Below are positions 1 to 9,742 of a stretch of DNA of 37,928 nt, one piece after another. A program made the translations under genes and the position numbers. Position 1 is the stretch's first letter. Each line of letters starts with the position of its first letter. Below the pieces are notes generated by a model. That model was not told the DNA's origin. It did not search any database and saw only the letters and a list, made by a program, of their open reading frames with translations. The DNA lies in NCBI GenBank assembly GCA_024638565.1, contig JAHEKC010000004.1, forward strand, positions 29,863 to 67,790, in the 5' to 3' direction. Origin of the DNA: Bacteroidota bacterium. Its GTDB lineage: Bacteria > Bacteroidota > Bacteroidia > AKYH767-A > OLB10.

Positions 1-732
1 CTCCTTGGTGATATAGCTGGCGAACATGCGCTTCTGGAAAATGTCGTCATACGTACGCCGTTCCGCGTCATTGTAACGGTTAAAGCACTCCGCATTCACC
101 AGGATCTTCCGCGTTTCGGGGAAGTACAGCCAGAAGATATGTACCATTTTGGCATTCGGGCGCTGGTTTCCGAATTCGTCCCACTCGTAGGCCAGCGGGG
201 CGAGGCCGATTATGCGCACATCCATGACGGAACGCTGCTTGTCGAAGAACCATTCCTCTTTGATCCTGTAGCCTACCACCTTGTCACGCGAGAAATCACG
301 GACAATCACGGTATCGATCTCCAGGTAGGGCGGGTCCGGGCTGGTATAGGTGGTGCTGTCGATCCCGGCGCCACCGACAGTCTTGAGTTCTTCCCGTGTC
401 ATTGGCAGGGTAAACTCGTCGTCCAGGGTGGTATATGCCGTAAGCGTGCCTTCCTCCACCGCATCAAAGAGCACATCGATCAGGCTTGCCCTGCTCTTCC
501 GTGACTTGCTGTAAGGATAGGCGAACGCCAGGTTCACCTTCTCCCTGAGGTCGATCACCCGCCAGACTTTCTTGGACCACATCACATCGGCTTCCCGCAG
601 GAAGGCCGGCTGTATCACCTGCCGGGTGGGGTAATGCTCCTTGACATAAACACCGTCCAGTACGTTCTGAGAAAAACTGATTCCACAGGACAGGAGCGAT
701 CCGGCGACCAGCAGTAATACGAGCTTTCTCAT
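1..732 (-). CDS. gldN: Gliding motility / type IX secretion protein GldN (PorN), partial: C-terminus cut off by the window edge
   Basis: Reverse-strand translation from the ATG at 732 reads MRKLVLLLVAGSLLSCGISFSQNVLDGVYVKEHYPTRQVIQPAFLREADVMWSKKVWRVIDLREKVNLAFAYP..., open to the window edge. It is absent from the ORF track because it is truncated. GldN-like sequence and position after gldM. Confidence 0.9.
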   Translation of the reverse strand, partial: MRKLVLLLVAGSLLSCGISFSQNVLDGVYVKEHYPTRQVIQPAFLREADVMWSKKVWRVIDLREKVNLAFAYPYSKSRKSRASLIDVLFDAVEEGTLTAYTTLDDEFTLPMTREELKTVGGAGIDSTTYTSPDPPYLEIDTVIVRDFSRDKVVGYRIKEEWFFDKQRSVMDVRIIGLAPLAYEWDEFGNQRPNAKMVHIFWLYFPETRKILVNAECFNRYNDAERRTYDDIFQKRMFASYITKE

Positions 733-760
733 GATGATATCTTGTTTCAGTTTTATACGC

Positions 761-2398
761 TTAGTTAAGCACAAAGTTCAGCGGGCTCAGTGCGCGCACC
801 GTGCCATCGGGGCCGGAGGCCCTGATATATTCGATATAGACCTTAGTGCCGATGGGTGAGCCTTTTACGATGCTCCTCATCTGGTTGGTAAAGCGATTCC
901 CCTTGCTTGACAGCTCGATGGGGTCACGGCCTTTCCGAACGATGGTCATCTTAAAGGAACGCACCCTGAAGTAGAGTTCGAAATCGAAGTTCTCCATGAT
1001 GGAAACGATACCCGGCTGTGCGGCCAGTGTGGCCTTGTTGATGGGTCCGCCTTTTTTGCCCGCACACTTGGCCACGGGGTCAGGCACCCGCTTGACGCGG
1101 TATTCCATGCTTCCCATGGATGTCTTTTTGCCGTCAAGTTCTGCGGAGACATTGATGTTCGCCTTTCCCTGGGTTTTGACGGTAACGACAAATTTTCCCG
1201 CACCGCGTTTTGGATCGCGCTTCAGGACCCCACCGCCGCCGGCGATGGATGGAAATACCTTTTCGTTGGGCACCCCCGGTACAGAAATTGACATGGGGTT
1301 GTCCACGCCAATGTAGAGTACATTCATCTTGTCAGCCGAGATCACCGTGGAAGGCCTGGCGGCCACATATTCTGCCTCGAAAGGATACGATTCCTCCTCG
1401 TTGGTTTCCGGGTTCTTGACCGTAATGAGGCCACCCCATTTCTTGATACCCTCGCTGCCGGGCTTTGATTCGTACTTGCCCAGGCCGCCTTCAACGGGAA
1501 CTTTAATGGCATCTCCCTTGATACTTTTCGTGACGGTATCCACCGCCCCAACCTGGATCATTGGATCTGCCGTGGAGCTGTAAGCGGCCAGGAATACGTC
1601 TGCCTTGTAGGTCTGCCCCAACAGCACATAGCTGGTGGGCGCAATTACGCGGGCCTGCAAGGCGTCAAACTTATAGCTTGCCGCATCGATCGCCTGGAAC
1701 AGGTAATTGACAATTTCCGATTCCGCGTTCTTCACGTCGGCCTGCATCTTGGTCATCAGGGCCACACAAGCCACCACGGGATTATGGTAGAAGTTTGCCA
1801 TTTCCCAGGTCTTCTTGTTATCCTTTACAGCGATGCGGCTTTTGGGGTCCGGGTCTGACGTAGTCAGCAGTTCGTCAAACCGCTCCTTGAATCGCTTCTG
1901 GTCCGCGGGATCGAGCCCTTTGACCACATTGGTCTTGAAGACGTCGATTTTGGTCTTGAGCTCCGTGGCCAGGGCACCTACGCCGTCATTGGCGTCACCG
2001 CACATTTCAAAGGTAGGGACGTCATAGTTCTCCTTATCCTCCACGTCTATAAGTGCCGGGGTCACCTCACCCTGGTCAATCTTGTCGACCTTCCGTACGA
2101 GGTGCTCCTTCAGCCCTTCAATGTAGTTAAACAACGAGTCGGACTCCTTTCTGGCGATCTTGGCCTTGTCGTAGAACGGCTTTGTTTTCGTTGGGTCGTT
2201 CTTCATCGCAAAGTCGAAGTCGCGATAGGCCTTATCGAGTTTGCCACTCGTATTCTTGTTCGTCACTTCCAGGCTGTCATTAACGGTTACAAATGCGTTA
2301 ATGATCTCCTTGGAGACGTTCAGGGCAAGGAGGGCGGTGAGTACGAGGTACATCATATTGATCATCCGCTGCCTCGGGGTTAATTTCGTACCTGCCAT
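761..2398 (-). CDS. gldM: Gliding motility / type IX secretion protein GldM (PorM)
   Basis: 545 aa ORF; N-terminus MAGTKLTPRQRMINMMYLVLTALLALNVSKEIINAFV is typical of GldM; gene order K-L-M-N. Confidence 0.95.
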   Translation of the reverse strand: MAGTKLTPRQRMINMMYLVLTALLALNVSKEIINAFVTVNDSLEVTNKNTSGKLDKAYRDFDFAMKNDPTKTKPFYDKAKIARKESDSLFNYIEGLKEHLVRKVDKIDQGEVTPALIDVEDKENYDVPTFEMCGDANDGVGALATELKTKIDVFKTNVVKGLDPADQKRFKERFDELLTTSDPDPKSRIAVKDNKKTWEMANFYHNPVVACVALMTKMQADVKNAESEIVNYLFQAIDAASYKFDALQARVIAPTSYVLLGQTYKADVFLAAYSSTADPMIQVGAVDTVTKSIKGDAIKVPVEGGLGKYESKPGSEGIKKWGGLITVKNPETNEEESYPFEAEYVAARPSTVISADKMNVLYIGVDNPMSISVPGVPNEKVFPSIAGGGGVLKRDPKRGAGKFVVTVKTQGKANINVSAELDGKKTSMGSMEYRVKRVPDPVAKCAGKKGGPINKATLAAQPGIVSIMENFDFELYFRVRSFKMTIVRKGRDPIELSSKGNRFTNQMRSIVKGSPIGTKVYIEYIRASGPDGTVRALSPLNFVLN

Positions 2399-2458
2399 TT
2401 TCCTGAATTGGTTTTTTGGTTAATGAGACTGATTGAAAACGTAAAAGCGGGCCGGATA

Positions 2459-3268
2459 TTACTTGTTGGCGTTGATGTTCATCGCCGACAGCATGTTTCC
2501 ATAGACCGTATTCAGTGAGGACAGGTTCTTGGCAAGCATTGCCACCTCTTCCTTGTATTTCCGTGTATCGTCCAGCGAGGAGTTGAGGTTTTCCATAAGC
2601 TGGTTGATACCTTCATAGAACCTGGAGGTTTGCTTCAGGTGGCTCGCAGAATCCTGCAGTTGCAGCTCGTAGTTCGCATTGATCGCCGCCATGTTCTTGC
2701 CGGCCGAGCGAAGCTGGTCATTGTAAACTTTCACATCCTCGGTTGTGGAGCTCATCTCGTTCATCACACCTGCGGCCTTGTCATAGGACTCCGTAAGGGT
2801 ATGCAGTGATGTGGCCGCCCCTTTGGCGTTCCGGGTGAACTCATCTGTGGCCGCGCCGGCATCGGTCATATCCGCCAGCTTGGCGGTATTGTCACCAAGC
2901 TTGGTGAGGCCCGTGCCGAGGCTTTGTATCAGATCCGGTCCCACATTCGCGTCAGCCAGCATCTTGTCAAGGGCCTGGGCAACGGGATCCGGCTTTTTCT
3001 TTTTGTTCTTGTCATAACCCGGCTCGTGCATGCCTGCGAGCTCCGGATAAACAAGCGACCAGTCCACATCTTCGTGAGGATCTTCGAAAGCGGAAAAGAA
3101 GAAGATGATGGCTTCAGTGCCAAGTCCAAGTACAAGGAAGAAGCCGGCACCGGGATAGTGCTGGATCTTAAACAGGGCACCAAGAATAACGATCGATGCG
3201 CCCCAACCATAGAGACGCATCATGAAGGTCTTGAACTTCTTGCCCTGGGTAAATTGGAACAGTCCCAT
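2459..3268 (-). CDS. gldL: Gliding motility / type IX secretion protein GldL (PorL)
   Basis: 269 aa; two N-terminal TM segments (MMRLYGWGASIVILGALFKIQHYPGAGFFLVLGLGTEAIIFFFSAFE), then a coiled region; between gldK and gldM. Confidence 0.95.
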   Translation of the reverse strand: MGLFQFTQGKKFKTFMMRLYGWGASIVILGALFKIQHYPGAGFFLVLGLGTEAIIFFFSAFEDPHEDVDWSLVYPELAGMHEPGYDKNKKKKPDPVAQALDKMLADANVGPDLIQSLGTGLTKLGDNTAKLADMTDAGAATDEFTRNAKGAATSLHTLTESYDKAAGVMNEMSSTTEDVKVYNDQLRSAGKNMAAINANYELQLQDSASHLKQTSRFYEGINQLMENLNSSLDDTRKYKEEVAMLAKNLSSLNTVYGNMLSAMNINANK

Positions 3269-3373
3269 AGTAGTAAATACGGTTTTTTGAGGTTAAATGA
3301 TATGTACGTTAATTAAACTGGTTCAAAAATAAATAAAGCAAGGTAATAAAACGGGACTGTTGGAAAATCAGAC

Positions 3374-4636
3374 TCAGAAGTCTGACTTATCCCTGCCCAA
3401 AAAGTCCATCACGCACCGGAACCCAATGTAGCATTTGGCGGTATCCTGGTATTCAAAACTCCGGGTACCGGTTTGGAGGTAATATCCGACGTCTTTCCAT
3501 GAACCACCGCGAATCACCTTCCTCTTGAGCGCCGGCGGGTCGGATTCGCTGGCCTCGTACTCGTAGTGCGGATTCAGGTCATGATTAAAGTTATAAGCAG
3601 CCTCGTCAAAGGCATCGCTGGTCCACTCTGCCACGTTGCCTGCCATGCAGTACAAGCCGTAGTCATTGGGCCAGTAGGAGGTGACTTTCACCGTGTAAAA
3701 GCCGCCGTCATCCAGGTAATTTCCCCGCATGGGCTTAAAGTTGCCGAGGAAGCAGCCACGGCTGTTACGGATGTACGGGCCGCCCCAGGGATAGGGTGAC
3801 ATGTCATTCCCGCCACGTGCGGCGTATTCCCATTCGGACTCCGTGGGCAGCCTGAAATCCTGCACGATGGTCTCCCCGTTCCCCATGAGGTAGCTGTCCA
3901 GCAACTGCGTCCTCCAGATACAGAAGGCGCGTGCCTGCTTCCAGTTCACCCCCACGACCGGATAGTCGTCATATGCCGGGTGCCAGAAATAACTCTTGGT
4001 GATCGGGTCGTTAAACGAGTAGGTATAGTCGTGTATCCAGGCAAGCGTGTCCGGGTACACATTAATAATGTCTTTCTTGATGAATACGGAACGATCCGTA
4101 TTGCCCTGCTCCCTGTTGCGCCGCTGGGCAGCCTCCTTGAGGTCAATCCAGTAATACTCGAAATTGAGCTTCCGGACGTCGATTTCCTTGCGCTTGTAGA
4201 ACCGCTCGCTCTCGGGCAGGTAAAGCTCCGCCAGCGTTTCGATGTTCTCTTCGTCATCCCAGCGGATGCGTTCGCGCCAGTTGATCGCCTCGCCATATTC
4301 CCCCTCATCTATGAGGTGCTCACCCCCGATAAGCCGGTGGGCAAGTGAATCGCGAACCCATTCAACGAATTGCCGATACTCGTTGTTGGTGATTTCGGTA
4401 TTGTCCATGTAAAATGCATGAACGGACACCGACTTGCTCTGGCGAACAAGTGCGTAGGGTACATCCTGATCGCCGGGACCCATCAGATACGAGCCGGAAG
4501 GGATGAACACCATACCGTATGGATCCGGCTGGTACCACTTCTCCCTTCCCTGCGCACCTACCAGCTGACCCTTGTTACCGCCTCCACAACTGCTCAGCAT
4601 AAGCAAGATGAATGAGCCGACGATAAGTTGTTTCAT
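3374..4636 (-). CDS. gldK: Gliding motility / type IX secretion lipoprotein GldK (PorK), SUMF1/FGE-sulfatase fold
   Basis: 420 aa; lipobox LMLSSC; SUMF1-type motifs FIPSGSYLMG, LPTESEWEYAARGG, NVAEWTSDAF, VIRGGSWKD. Confidence 0.95.
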   Translation of the reverse strand: MKQLIVGSFILLMLSSCGGGNKGQLVGAQGREKWYQPDPYGMVFIPSGSYLMGPGDQDVPYALVRQSKSVSVHAFYMDNTEITNNEYRQFVEWVRDSLAHRLIGGEHLIDEGEYGEAINWRERIRWDDEENIETLAELYLPESERFYKRKEIDVRKLNFEYYWIDLKEAAQRRNREQGNTDRSVFIKKDIINVYPDTLAWIHDYTYSFNDPITKSYFWHPAYDDYPVVGVNWKQARAFCIWRTQLLDSYLMGNGETIVQDFRLPTESEWEYAARGGNDMSPYPWGGPYIRNSRGCFLGNFKPMRGNYLDDGGFYTVKVTSYWPNDYGLYCMAGNVAEWTSDAFDEAAYNFNHDLNPHYEYEASESDPPALKRKVIRGGSWKDVGYYLQTGTRSFEYQDTAKCYIGFRCVMDFLGRDKSDF

Positions 4637-4671
4637 GAATAAAGCAAGTTAAGGTTATAGTTCCGTAACGA

Positions 4672-4705
4672 CAAAGATATATGAATATTTCAAGACCTTT
4701 TCAAA
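4672..4705 (-). promoter_or_regulatory. Putative Bacteroidota-type sigma-A promoter for the gldKLMN operon
   Basis: Minus strand TATCTTTG (TAnnTTTG -7 box, + coordinates 4672-4679), with a TTTG -33-like element (4702-4705) 22 nt upstream; located just upstream of the gldK start. Confidence 0.5.
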
Positions 4706-4774
4706 ACTTTTGGCTAAATGTTACAAACGAAAATCCCTGAAAAAGGTTGCAAATGACCTTTTTACGTGGGTTTT

Positions 4775-5686
4775 CTAGAGAAATCTTACGTTTTTAATCA
4801 GGGGTGGTTCCTTTTTGCGGATTTTGTGGCAATAGCCCAGTGAAATCTCATGGGTACCGTCACTGAAGTCCTTGATTTTAGACGTTGTTATATCATACGA
4901 GTAACCGATACGAAGGTTCTGCAGCACGGTGAATCCAAGCATGGCCACAATGGCATCCTCGGTCCGGTACGAAGCCCCGATATAAAAGCGGTCATTAAAA
5001 TGTGCGTTGATATTGATGTCTGTGATGGTTTTTGGTGATACGTTCTTGACGAAGACAGACGGCTTAAGGGCCACGGTTGGCGTCAGGTCCAGGCTCACGC
5101 CGGCCATGCCGTAAAAATGCCGCTTGATCTCGGTGGTCAGGTCCCCATAGTCTATTTCGCCTTCCAGCAGGTGGGTGGCCGAACCGCCTATGTAGAAATG
5201 CTCGTTGTTGTAATACACACCGGCACCAAGGTCGATGGCGCTGCCGCTCACGTTTCCTGAAGGGATCAACTGGTCATTGAGGTCGAGCGGGTTGAACTTC
5301 GTTCCGTCCAGGGAGCGTTGCATGATCCCCACATCGGCGCCAAGCGCAATCTTGCCGTTGCCCACATCCAGCCTGAGCGCATAGGCCAGCTTGGCGTTGA
5401 ACGTGCTTTCCGCACCAAGTTCATCTGTCATCAGCGTCAGACCAAGTCCACCGTGCAAAAACTCCACGGGCATATCCACACTCAGCAGTCCTGTCTTGGG
5501 CGCCCCTTCGAAACTTACCCACTGGCTCCTGTAAAGCAGTGAACCGCATATGGCATCATTGCTACCTGCCGTAGCGGGGTTTGGCTGCAACCGGTTGAAC
5601 ATATTGTGGCTGAACTGCGGGTCCTGCTGTCCGAAAGCTGTCGCCGAAAATGCGCAGCACAAGACGCCAATAAAGAATTTTCTCAT
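4775..5686 (-). CDS. PorP/SprF family type IX secretion membrane protein
   Basis: 303 aa; signal peptide; QDPQFSHNMFNRLQPNPATAGSNDAICGSLLYRSQWVSFEGAPKTGLLSVDMP is typical of PorP/SprF; adjacent to gldK. Confidence 0.93.
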   Translation of the reverse strand: MRKFFIGVLCCAFSATAFGQQDPQFSHNMFNRLQPNPATAGSNDAICGSLLYRSQWVSFEGAPKTGLLSVDMPVEFLHGGLGLTLMTDELGAESTFNAKLAYALRLDVGNGKIALGADVGIMQRSLDGTKFNPLDLNDQLIPSGNVSGSAIDLGAGVYYNNEHFYIGGSATHLLEGEIDYGDLTTEIKRHFYGMAGVSLDLTPTVALKPSVFVKNVSPKTITDININAHFNDRFYIGASYRTEDAIVAMLGFTVLQNLRIGYSYDITTSKIKDFSDGTHEISLGYCHKIRKKEPPLIKNVRFL

Positions 5687-5781
5687 AGGGAGGTTTCTAG
5701 AGTCGTTTAGGTGGGTTGTTAAGCCTTGAAAATCGGGGGGTAAAGTAACTAAAAAATTATTTTATTAACAAAAGGCTGTGA

Positions 5782-6957
5782 TCAGGCCATTTTCTGCAAT
5801 GCAAGCCACCAGCGGTCCGGTATCTCGTCATTACAGGCCTGTTCATAGTCCCGGTAGGAGCAGGGCAGGAAGTGGTGGCGTATAAGTTCGTTGCGGATTT
5901 TCCCGGTTGGCAGCTCCATCCACCACCTTTCGGTTTTTTTGCTCTTTAAAAACGTGATCTGCTGCTTGTTACCACTAACCGGAACCCGGTACACGGTAAA
6001 GCTTTTCTCGATCCTGCTGGCAGGCAGGTCCTGTTTTCTGTTTGAAAAGCCTTCGATGAAATACCAGATCATCTGGGCCGCCAGACCGGCCGTCTGTCCG
6101 TTGTCCTCACGACCCGGATCGAGTTCATACAGGCCCAGGCTTTGCAGCTTGTCGCTCATGCCCGCATAGTGCATGACCTGGCAGGCTTCATTGCCGAAAA
6201 ACCCGTTGGGTGAAGGGTGAAACGCCGCAGGCGCGTCGCTCTGCCGGATGGCCGACATGTCAACGGTCACCAGGTCTGCCCCCCTGATGATGGGCTCTGC
6301 CTCGCGCATGTCTTCCTGCACCTGCCCCAGCCGGTATGAATCGAAAAAGAGCTTTTCCATGAGCTGTACCTGCTCCTGGCCTACATAATAGGTCTGGTGA
6401 CCTATGTTACTGAAATTGAACAGGTAATTGGGTTGCTTTAGTACAATTCGACCCAGGTAGGTGGTGGAGGACATGGGTTCGTCAGGCCCTCCCAGGTCGA
6501 ACCGCGCATCGATGCCGGTGATGTTGATTACCTGCTCCAGGTTTTCAAAGGCCTTGTACTGTCCGAAGGTGAGATCCTGGCTGCCCCCGATGATCAGCGG
6601 CAGCATGCCCTTCTGGACAAGCTCCGTGACCACGGAACCCAATGCAAAGTAGGTGTCCTCAAGGGTGTTTCCCAGGACCAGGTTTCCGATATCCACGACC
6701 CTGTTGTCCTGGCTGTGCTTCTTCAGTGCATACAACCTGGAGCGGACGGCATCTGCCGCACCACCGAAAGCCTTGTCCTGCCCCGCCCCGCGGTATTCAT
6801 CCACTCCCATGATTACGAGGTCCGCCTCCGCGCCGGAAGGAAATTCCGACTGATCCGTATAGATGAGTGCCTGGCTGCGCAGGGCGTCATGCTGTTCGAA
6901 GGCTTTTCCTTCCAGCAGTTCGCTGCGCACGGGATTGAACAATCCTTCTATTTCCAT
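5782..6957 (-). CDS. Arginase/agmatinase/formimidoylglutamase (ureohydrolase) fold protein, likely with a degenerate metal site
   Basis: 391 aa; GGSQDLTFGQYKAF aligns with the GGDHS motif, GIDARFDLG with DAHxD, and TVDMSAIRQSDAPA with SxDxDxxDPxxAP. Confidence 0.8.
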   Translation of the reverse strand: MEIEGLFNPVRSELLEGKAFEQHDALRSQALIYTDQSEFPSGAEADLVIMGVDEYRGAGQDKAFGGAADAVRSRLYALKKHSQDNRVVDIGNLVLGNTLEDTYFALGSVVTELVQKGMLPLIIGGSQDLTFGQYKAFENLEQVINITGIDARFDLGGPDEPMSSTTYLGRIVLKQPNYLFNFSNIGHQTYYVGQEQVQLMEKLFFDSYRLGQVQEDMREAEPIIRGADLVTVDMSAIRQSDAPAAFHPSPNGFFGNEACQVMHYAGMSDKLQSLGLYELDPGREDNGQTAGLAAQMIWYFIEGFSNRKQDLPASRIEKSFTVYRVPVSGNKQQITFLKSKKTERWWMELPTGKIRNELIRHHFLPCSYRDYEQACNDEIPDRWWLALQKMA

Positions 6958-6981
6958 GGGATTCCCGAAGGGACATAGGCG

Positions 6982-9603
6982 CTACTTGCCCGTCTTCTTC
7001 GTGGCCGGCTTTACTGCCGTTTTTGTTTTTGCGGCAGGTTTCTTCGCCGCCTTTTTGGCAACCTTTTTCTTCGCCGCCTTTTTGGCCGCCTTCTTCTTTA
7101 CGGCCTTCTTCGCGGCCTTCTTCACCGGCTTCCTGCCCGCAAGCTCCATTGCCTGCTCGAAAGTAAGCTTGGCCGGATCCGTTTCTGACGGGATCTTGAT
7201 GTTTTTTCTGCCCAGCTTGATATAGGGACCGAACTTCCCTTTCAGGACCTGGAGGTCCTTCCGTTCATCGAACCGCTTGATCACCTTCGCATTGGCGGCA
7301 TCGCGCTTGGTCTGAATGAGCTCCACGGCCTTGTCATACCCGATCTCGAACGGGTCCTCGGATTTGGGGATGGAATAAAATGCGCCCTTGTGCTTGACAT
7401 AGGGCCCGAAGCGCCCCCTCGAAACAATGACCTCCTCTTCCTCGAACGCGCCCAGCTTCCTGGGATTGCGCATCAGGTCCGGCGTCTTCCGGGCCTCCGT
7501 CACGATCTCCGTGACGCGCTGTACCGTTATCTCGTATGGATCTTCTTCCTTAGGCAGGGAATAGAATACCTCGCCATGCCTGATATAAGGGCCGTACCGC
7601 CCGATGGAGACGACCAGCTCCTGCTCTTCCAGGGCACCCATGTCGCGCGGCAGTTTGAACAGGTCAAGTGCCTCCTCCAGGGTGATGGTTTCCAGCCGCT
7701 GGCCCGGCCGCAGCTTGGCATAGGTGGGCTTTTCGTCGGAGTCGTCCTGCTTCTTTTGCGCCATGGGCCCGTAACGGCCTATACGCACGCTTACTGTCTT
7801 GTCCGACTTCGGATCCTTACCCAGGATGCGCTCCCCGGATGCCCGCTCCGATGTCTCTTCGGTAATGACAATTTTCTTGTGGAACGGCTTGTAGAAATCG
7901 GCCAGCATGCTGCGCCACTGCATGTTGCCTTCGGCGATATCGTCAAACTCCTTTTCAACCGTGGCGGTGAAGTTATAATCCAGGATATCACTGAAATTCT
8001 GCACCAGGAAGTCGGTGACCACCATACCGATGTCAGTGGGAAATAATTTATTTCGCTCGGCGCCGGTAATCTCCGTCTTGACATCGGATACCACCTTGCC
8101 TTCCTTGAGCGTGATCAGCCGGTATTCGCGTTCATGCCCCTCACGTTCCTCCTTGACCACATAACCACGCTTCTGAATGGTGGATATGGTGGGTGCATAG
8201 GTCGATGGCCGGCCAATACCAAGCTCTTCCAGCTTCTTGACCAGGCTTGCTTCCGTAAACCTCGGCGGGGGGTAGGTGAATCTTTCCCGTGCCTCGATAA
8301 TATCCAGCTCCAGCGACTGGTCTACTGCCAGGGGCGGAAGCAGGCCTTCCGCTTCCTTGTCCGTATCCTCGTCATCCGTGGATTCCAGGTAGACCTTCAG
8401 GAAACCGTCAAACTTGATCACTTCCCCGGTGGCGATGAATGCAGTTTCCACCTTTTCAGGCTGAATGGTGACGATGGTCTTTTCGAGGCGGGCATCGCTC
8501 ATTTGTGATGCGATGGCACGCTTCCAGATCAGGTCGTACAGCTTCTGTTCGCGGTTGTCGCCTTTCACCAGCTGCTTTTCGAAGTAGGTGGGCCGGATGG
8601 CTTCATGCGCCTCCTGTGCCGATGCAGATTTTGTTTTGTATTGGCGCGTTTTTGCATACGCTTCACCGAAATTCTTGTGGATCTCATCCTGCGCGGCCTT
8701 GAGCGCGAACTTGGACAGGTTCACCGAATCGGTTCGCATATAAGTAATGTGCCCGTTTTCATACAGCTTCTGCGCAACCATCATGGTCTGGCTCACGGAG
8801 AAACCGAGTTTCCTGGATGCTTCCTGCTGTAACGTGGAAGTCGTGAATGGCGGCGAGGGGGTACGCTTTCCGGGTTTTGTTTCCAGGTTGGAAACCTTGA
8901 ATGCTGAGCCGGCAAGCTTTCGCAGCAGGGATTCCGCTTCTTCGAGGGTTTTCAGCCGTTCCGGCAGTTCTGCCCTGATAAACCTGGGATTTCCGCTTTC
9001 ATCCTGGACGAGGAATGAACCCACAACCCGGTAGGACGAATGCGGCTCGTGCGCCATCACCGCCCGCTCCCGCTCCACGATCAGCCTGACAGCCACGGAT
9101 TGCACCCTGCCGGCGGACAGCTGGGGTTTGATCTTCTTCCACAGCACGGGCGACAGCTCAAAGCCCACCAGACGGTCCAGGATCCGGCGGGCCTGCTGGG
9201 CTTCCACCAGCCGCATGTCGATCTGCCTGGGATTCTCGATCGCTTCCCGGATAGCCGTCTTCGTGATTTCGTGGAATACGATACGCCGGGTTTTGGATTT
9301 CTTCAGTCCCAGCGAATCAAATAAATGCCATGAGATGGCTTCCCCTTCCCGGTCTTCATCAGTCGCAAGCCAGATTACCTGGGCCTTCCCGGCCTCCTTC
9401 TTCAGGTCCTTGATGACCTTTTCCTTTTCTTCCGGTATCAGGTAAACAGGTTCGAACTTGTTATCGATATCGACTGCCTTATCATTTTTCGCCAGGTCAC
9501 GTACATGGCCGTAGCTGGACATTACCTTGTAATCCCTGCCCAGGAATTTCTCGATGGTTTTAGCCTTCGCGGGCGACTCTACAATGACAAGATTACTGGC
9601 CAT
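6982..9603 (-). CDS. topA: DNA topoisomerase I (type IA) with a Lys/Ala-rich C-terminal tail
   Basis: 873 aa; MASNLVIVESPAKAKTIEKFLG, TDEDREGEAISWHL (TOPRIM), LSAGRVQSVAVRLIVERE, ITYMRTDSVNLS active-site region; repeated GRFGPYV modules; tail KKAAKKAVKKKAAKKAAKKKVAKKAAKKPAAKTK. Confidence 0.97.
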   Translation of the reverse strand: MASNLVIVESPAKAKTIEKFLGRDYKVMSSYGHVRDLAKNDKAVDIDNKFEPVYLIPEEKEKVIKDLKKEAGKAQVIWLATDEDREGEAISWHLFDSLGLKKSKTRRIVFHEITKTAIREAIENPRQIDMRLVEAQQARRILDRLVGFELSPVLWKKIKPQLSAGRVQSVAVRLIVERERAVMAHEPHSSYRVVGSFLVQDESGNPRFIRAELPERLKTLEEAESLLRKLAGSAFKVSNLETKPGKRTPSPPFTTSTLQQEASRKLGFSVSQTMMVAQKLYENGHITYMRTDSVNLSKFALKAAQDEIHKNFGEAYAKTRQYKTKSASAQEAHEAIRPTYFEKQLVKGDNREQKLYDLIWKRAIASQMSDARLEKTIVTIQPEKVETAFIATGEVIKFDGFLKVYLESTDDEDTDKEAEGLLPPLAVDQSLELDIIEARERFTYPPPRFTEASLVKKLEELGIGRPSTYAPTISTIQKRGYVVKEEREGHEREYRLITLKEGKVVSDVKTEITGAERNKLFPTDIGMVVTDFLVQNFSDILDYNFTATVEKEFDDIAEGNMQWRSMLADFYKPFHKKIVITEETSERASGERILGKDPKSDKTVSVRIGRYGPMAQKKQDDSDEKPTYAKLRPGQRLETITLEEALDLFKLPRDMGALEEQELVVSIGRYGPYIRHGEVFYSLPKEEDPYEITVQRVTEIVTEARKTPDLMRNPRKLGAFEEEEVIVSRGRFGPYVKHKGAFYSIPKSEDPFEIGYDKAVELIQTKRDAANAKVIKRFDERKDLQVLKGKFGPYIKLGRKNIKIPSETDPAKLTFEQAMELAGRKPVKKAAKKAVKKKAAKKAAKKKVAKKAAKKPAAKTKTAVKPATKKTGK

Positions 9604-9742
9604 CAGGTTATTTTTCAGTATCTAATTGGTTTCGAAAGCGTGCAAATAAAACGATTTTATTTTCATAGCCCGTCGGCGGGAGACCCGCTGAACTGGCACC
9701 TGCCGGCATGATGGACGCTTATAATTGATAATTTTGCAGGGA

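Noticed and set aside
7390-8046. 218 aa plus-strand ORF
   Set aside because: Antisense to topA.
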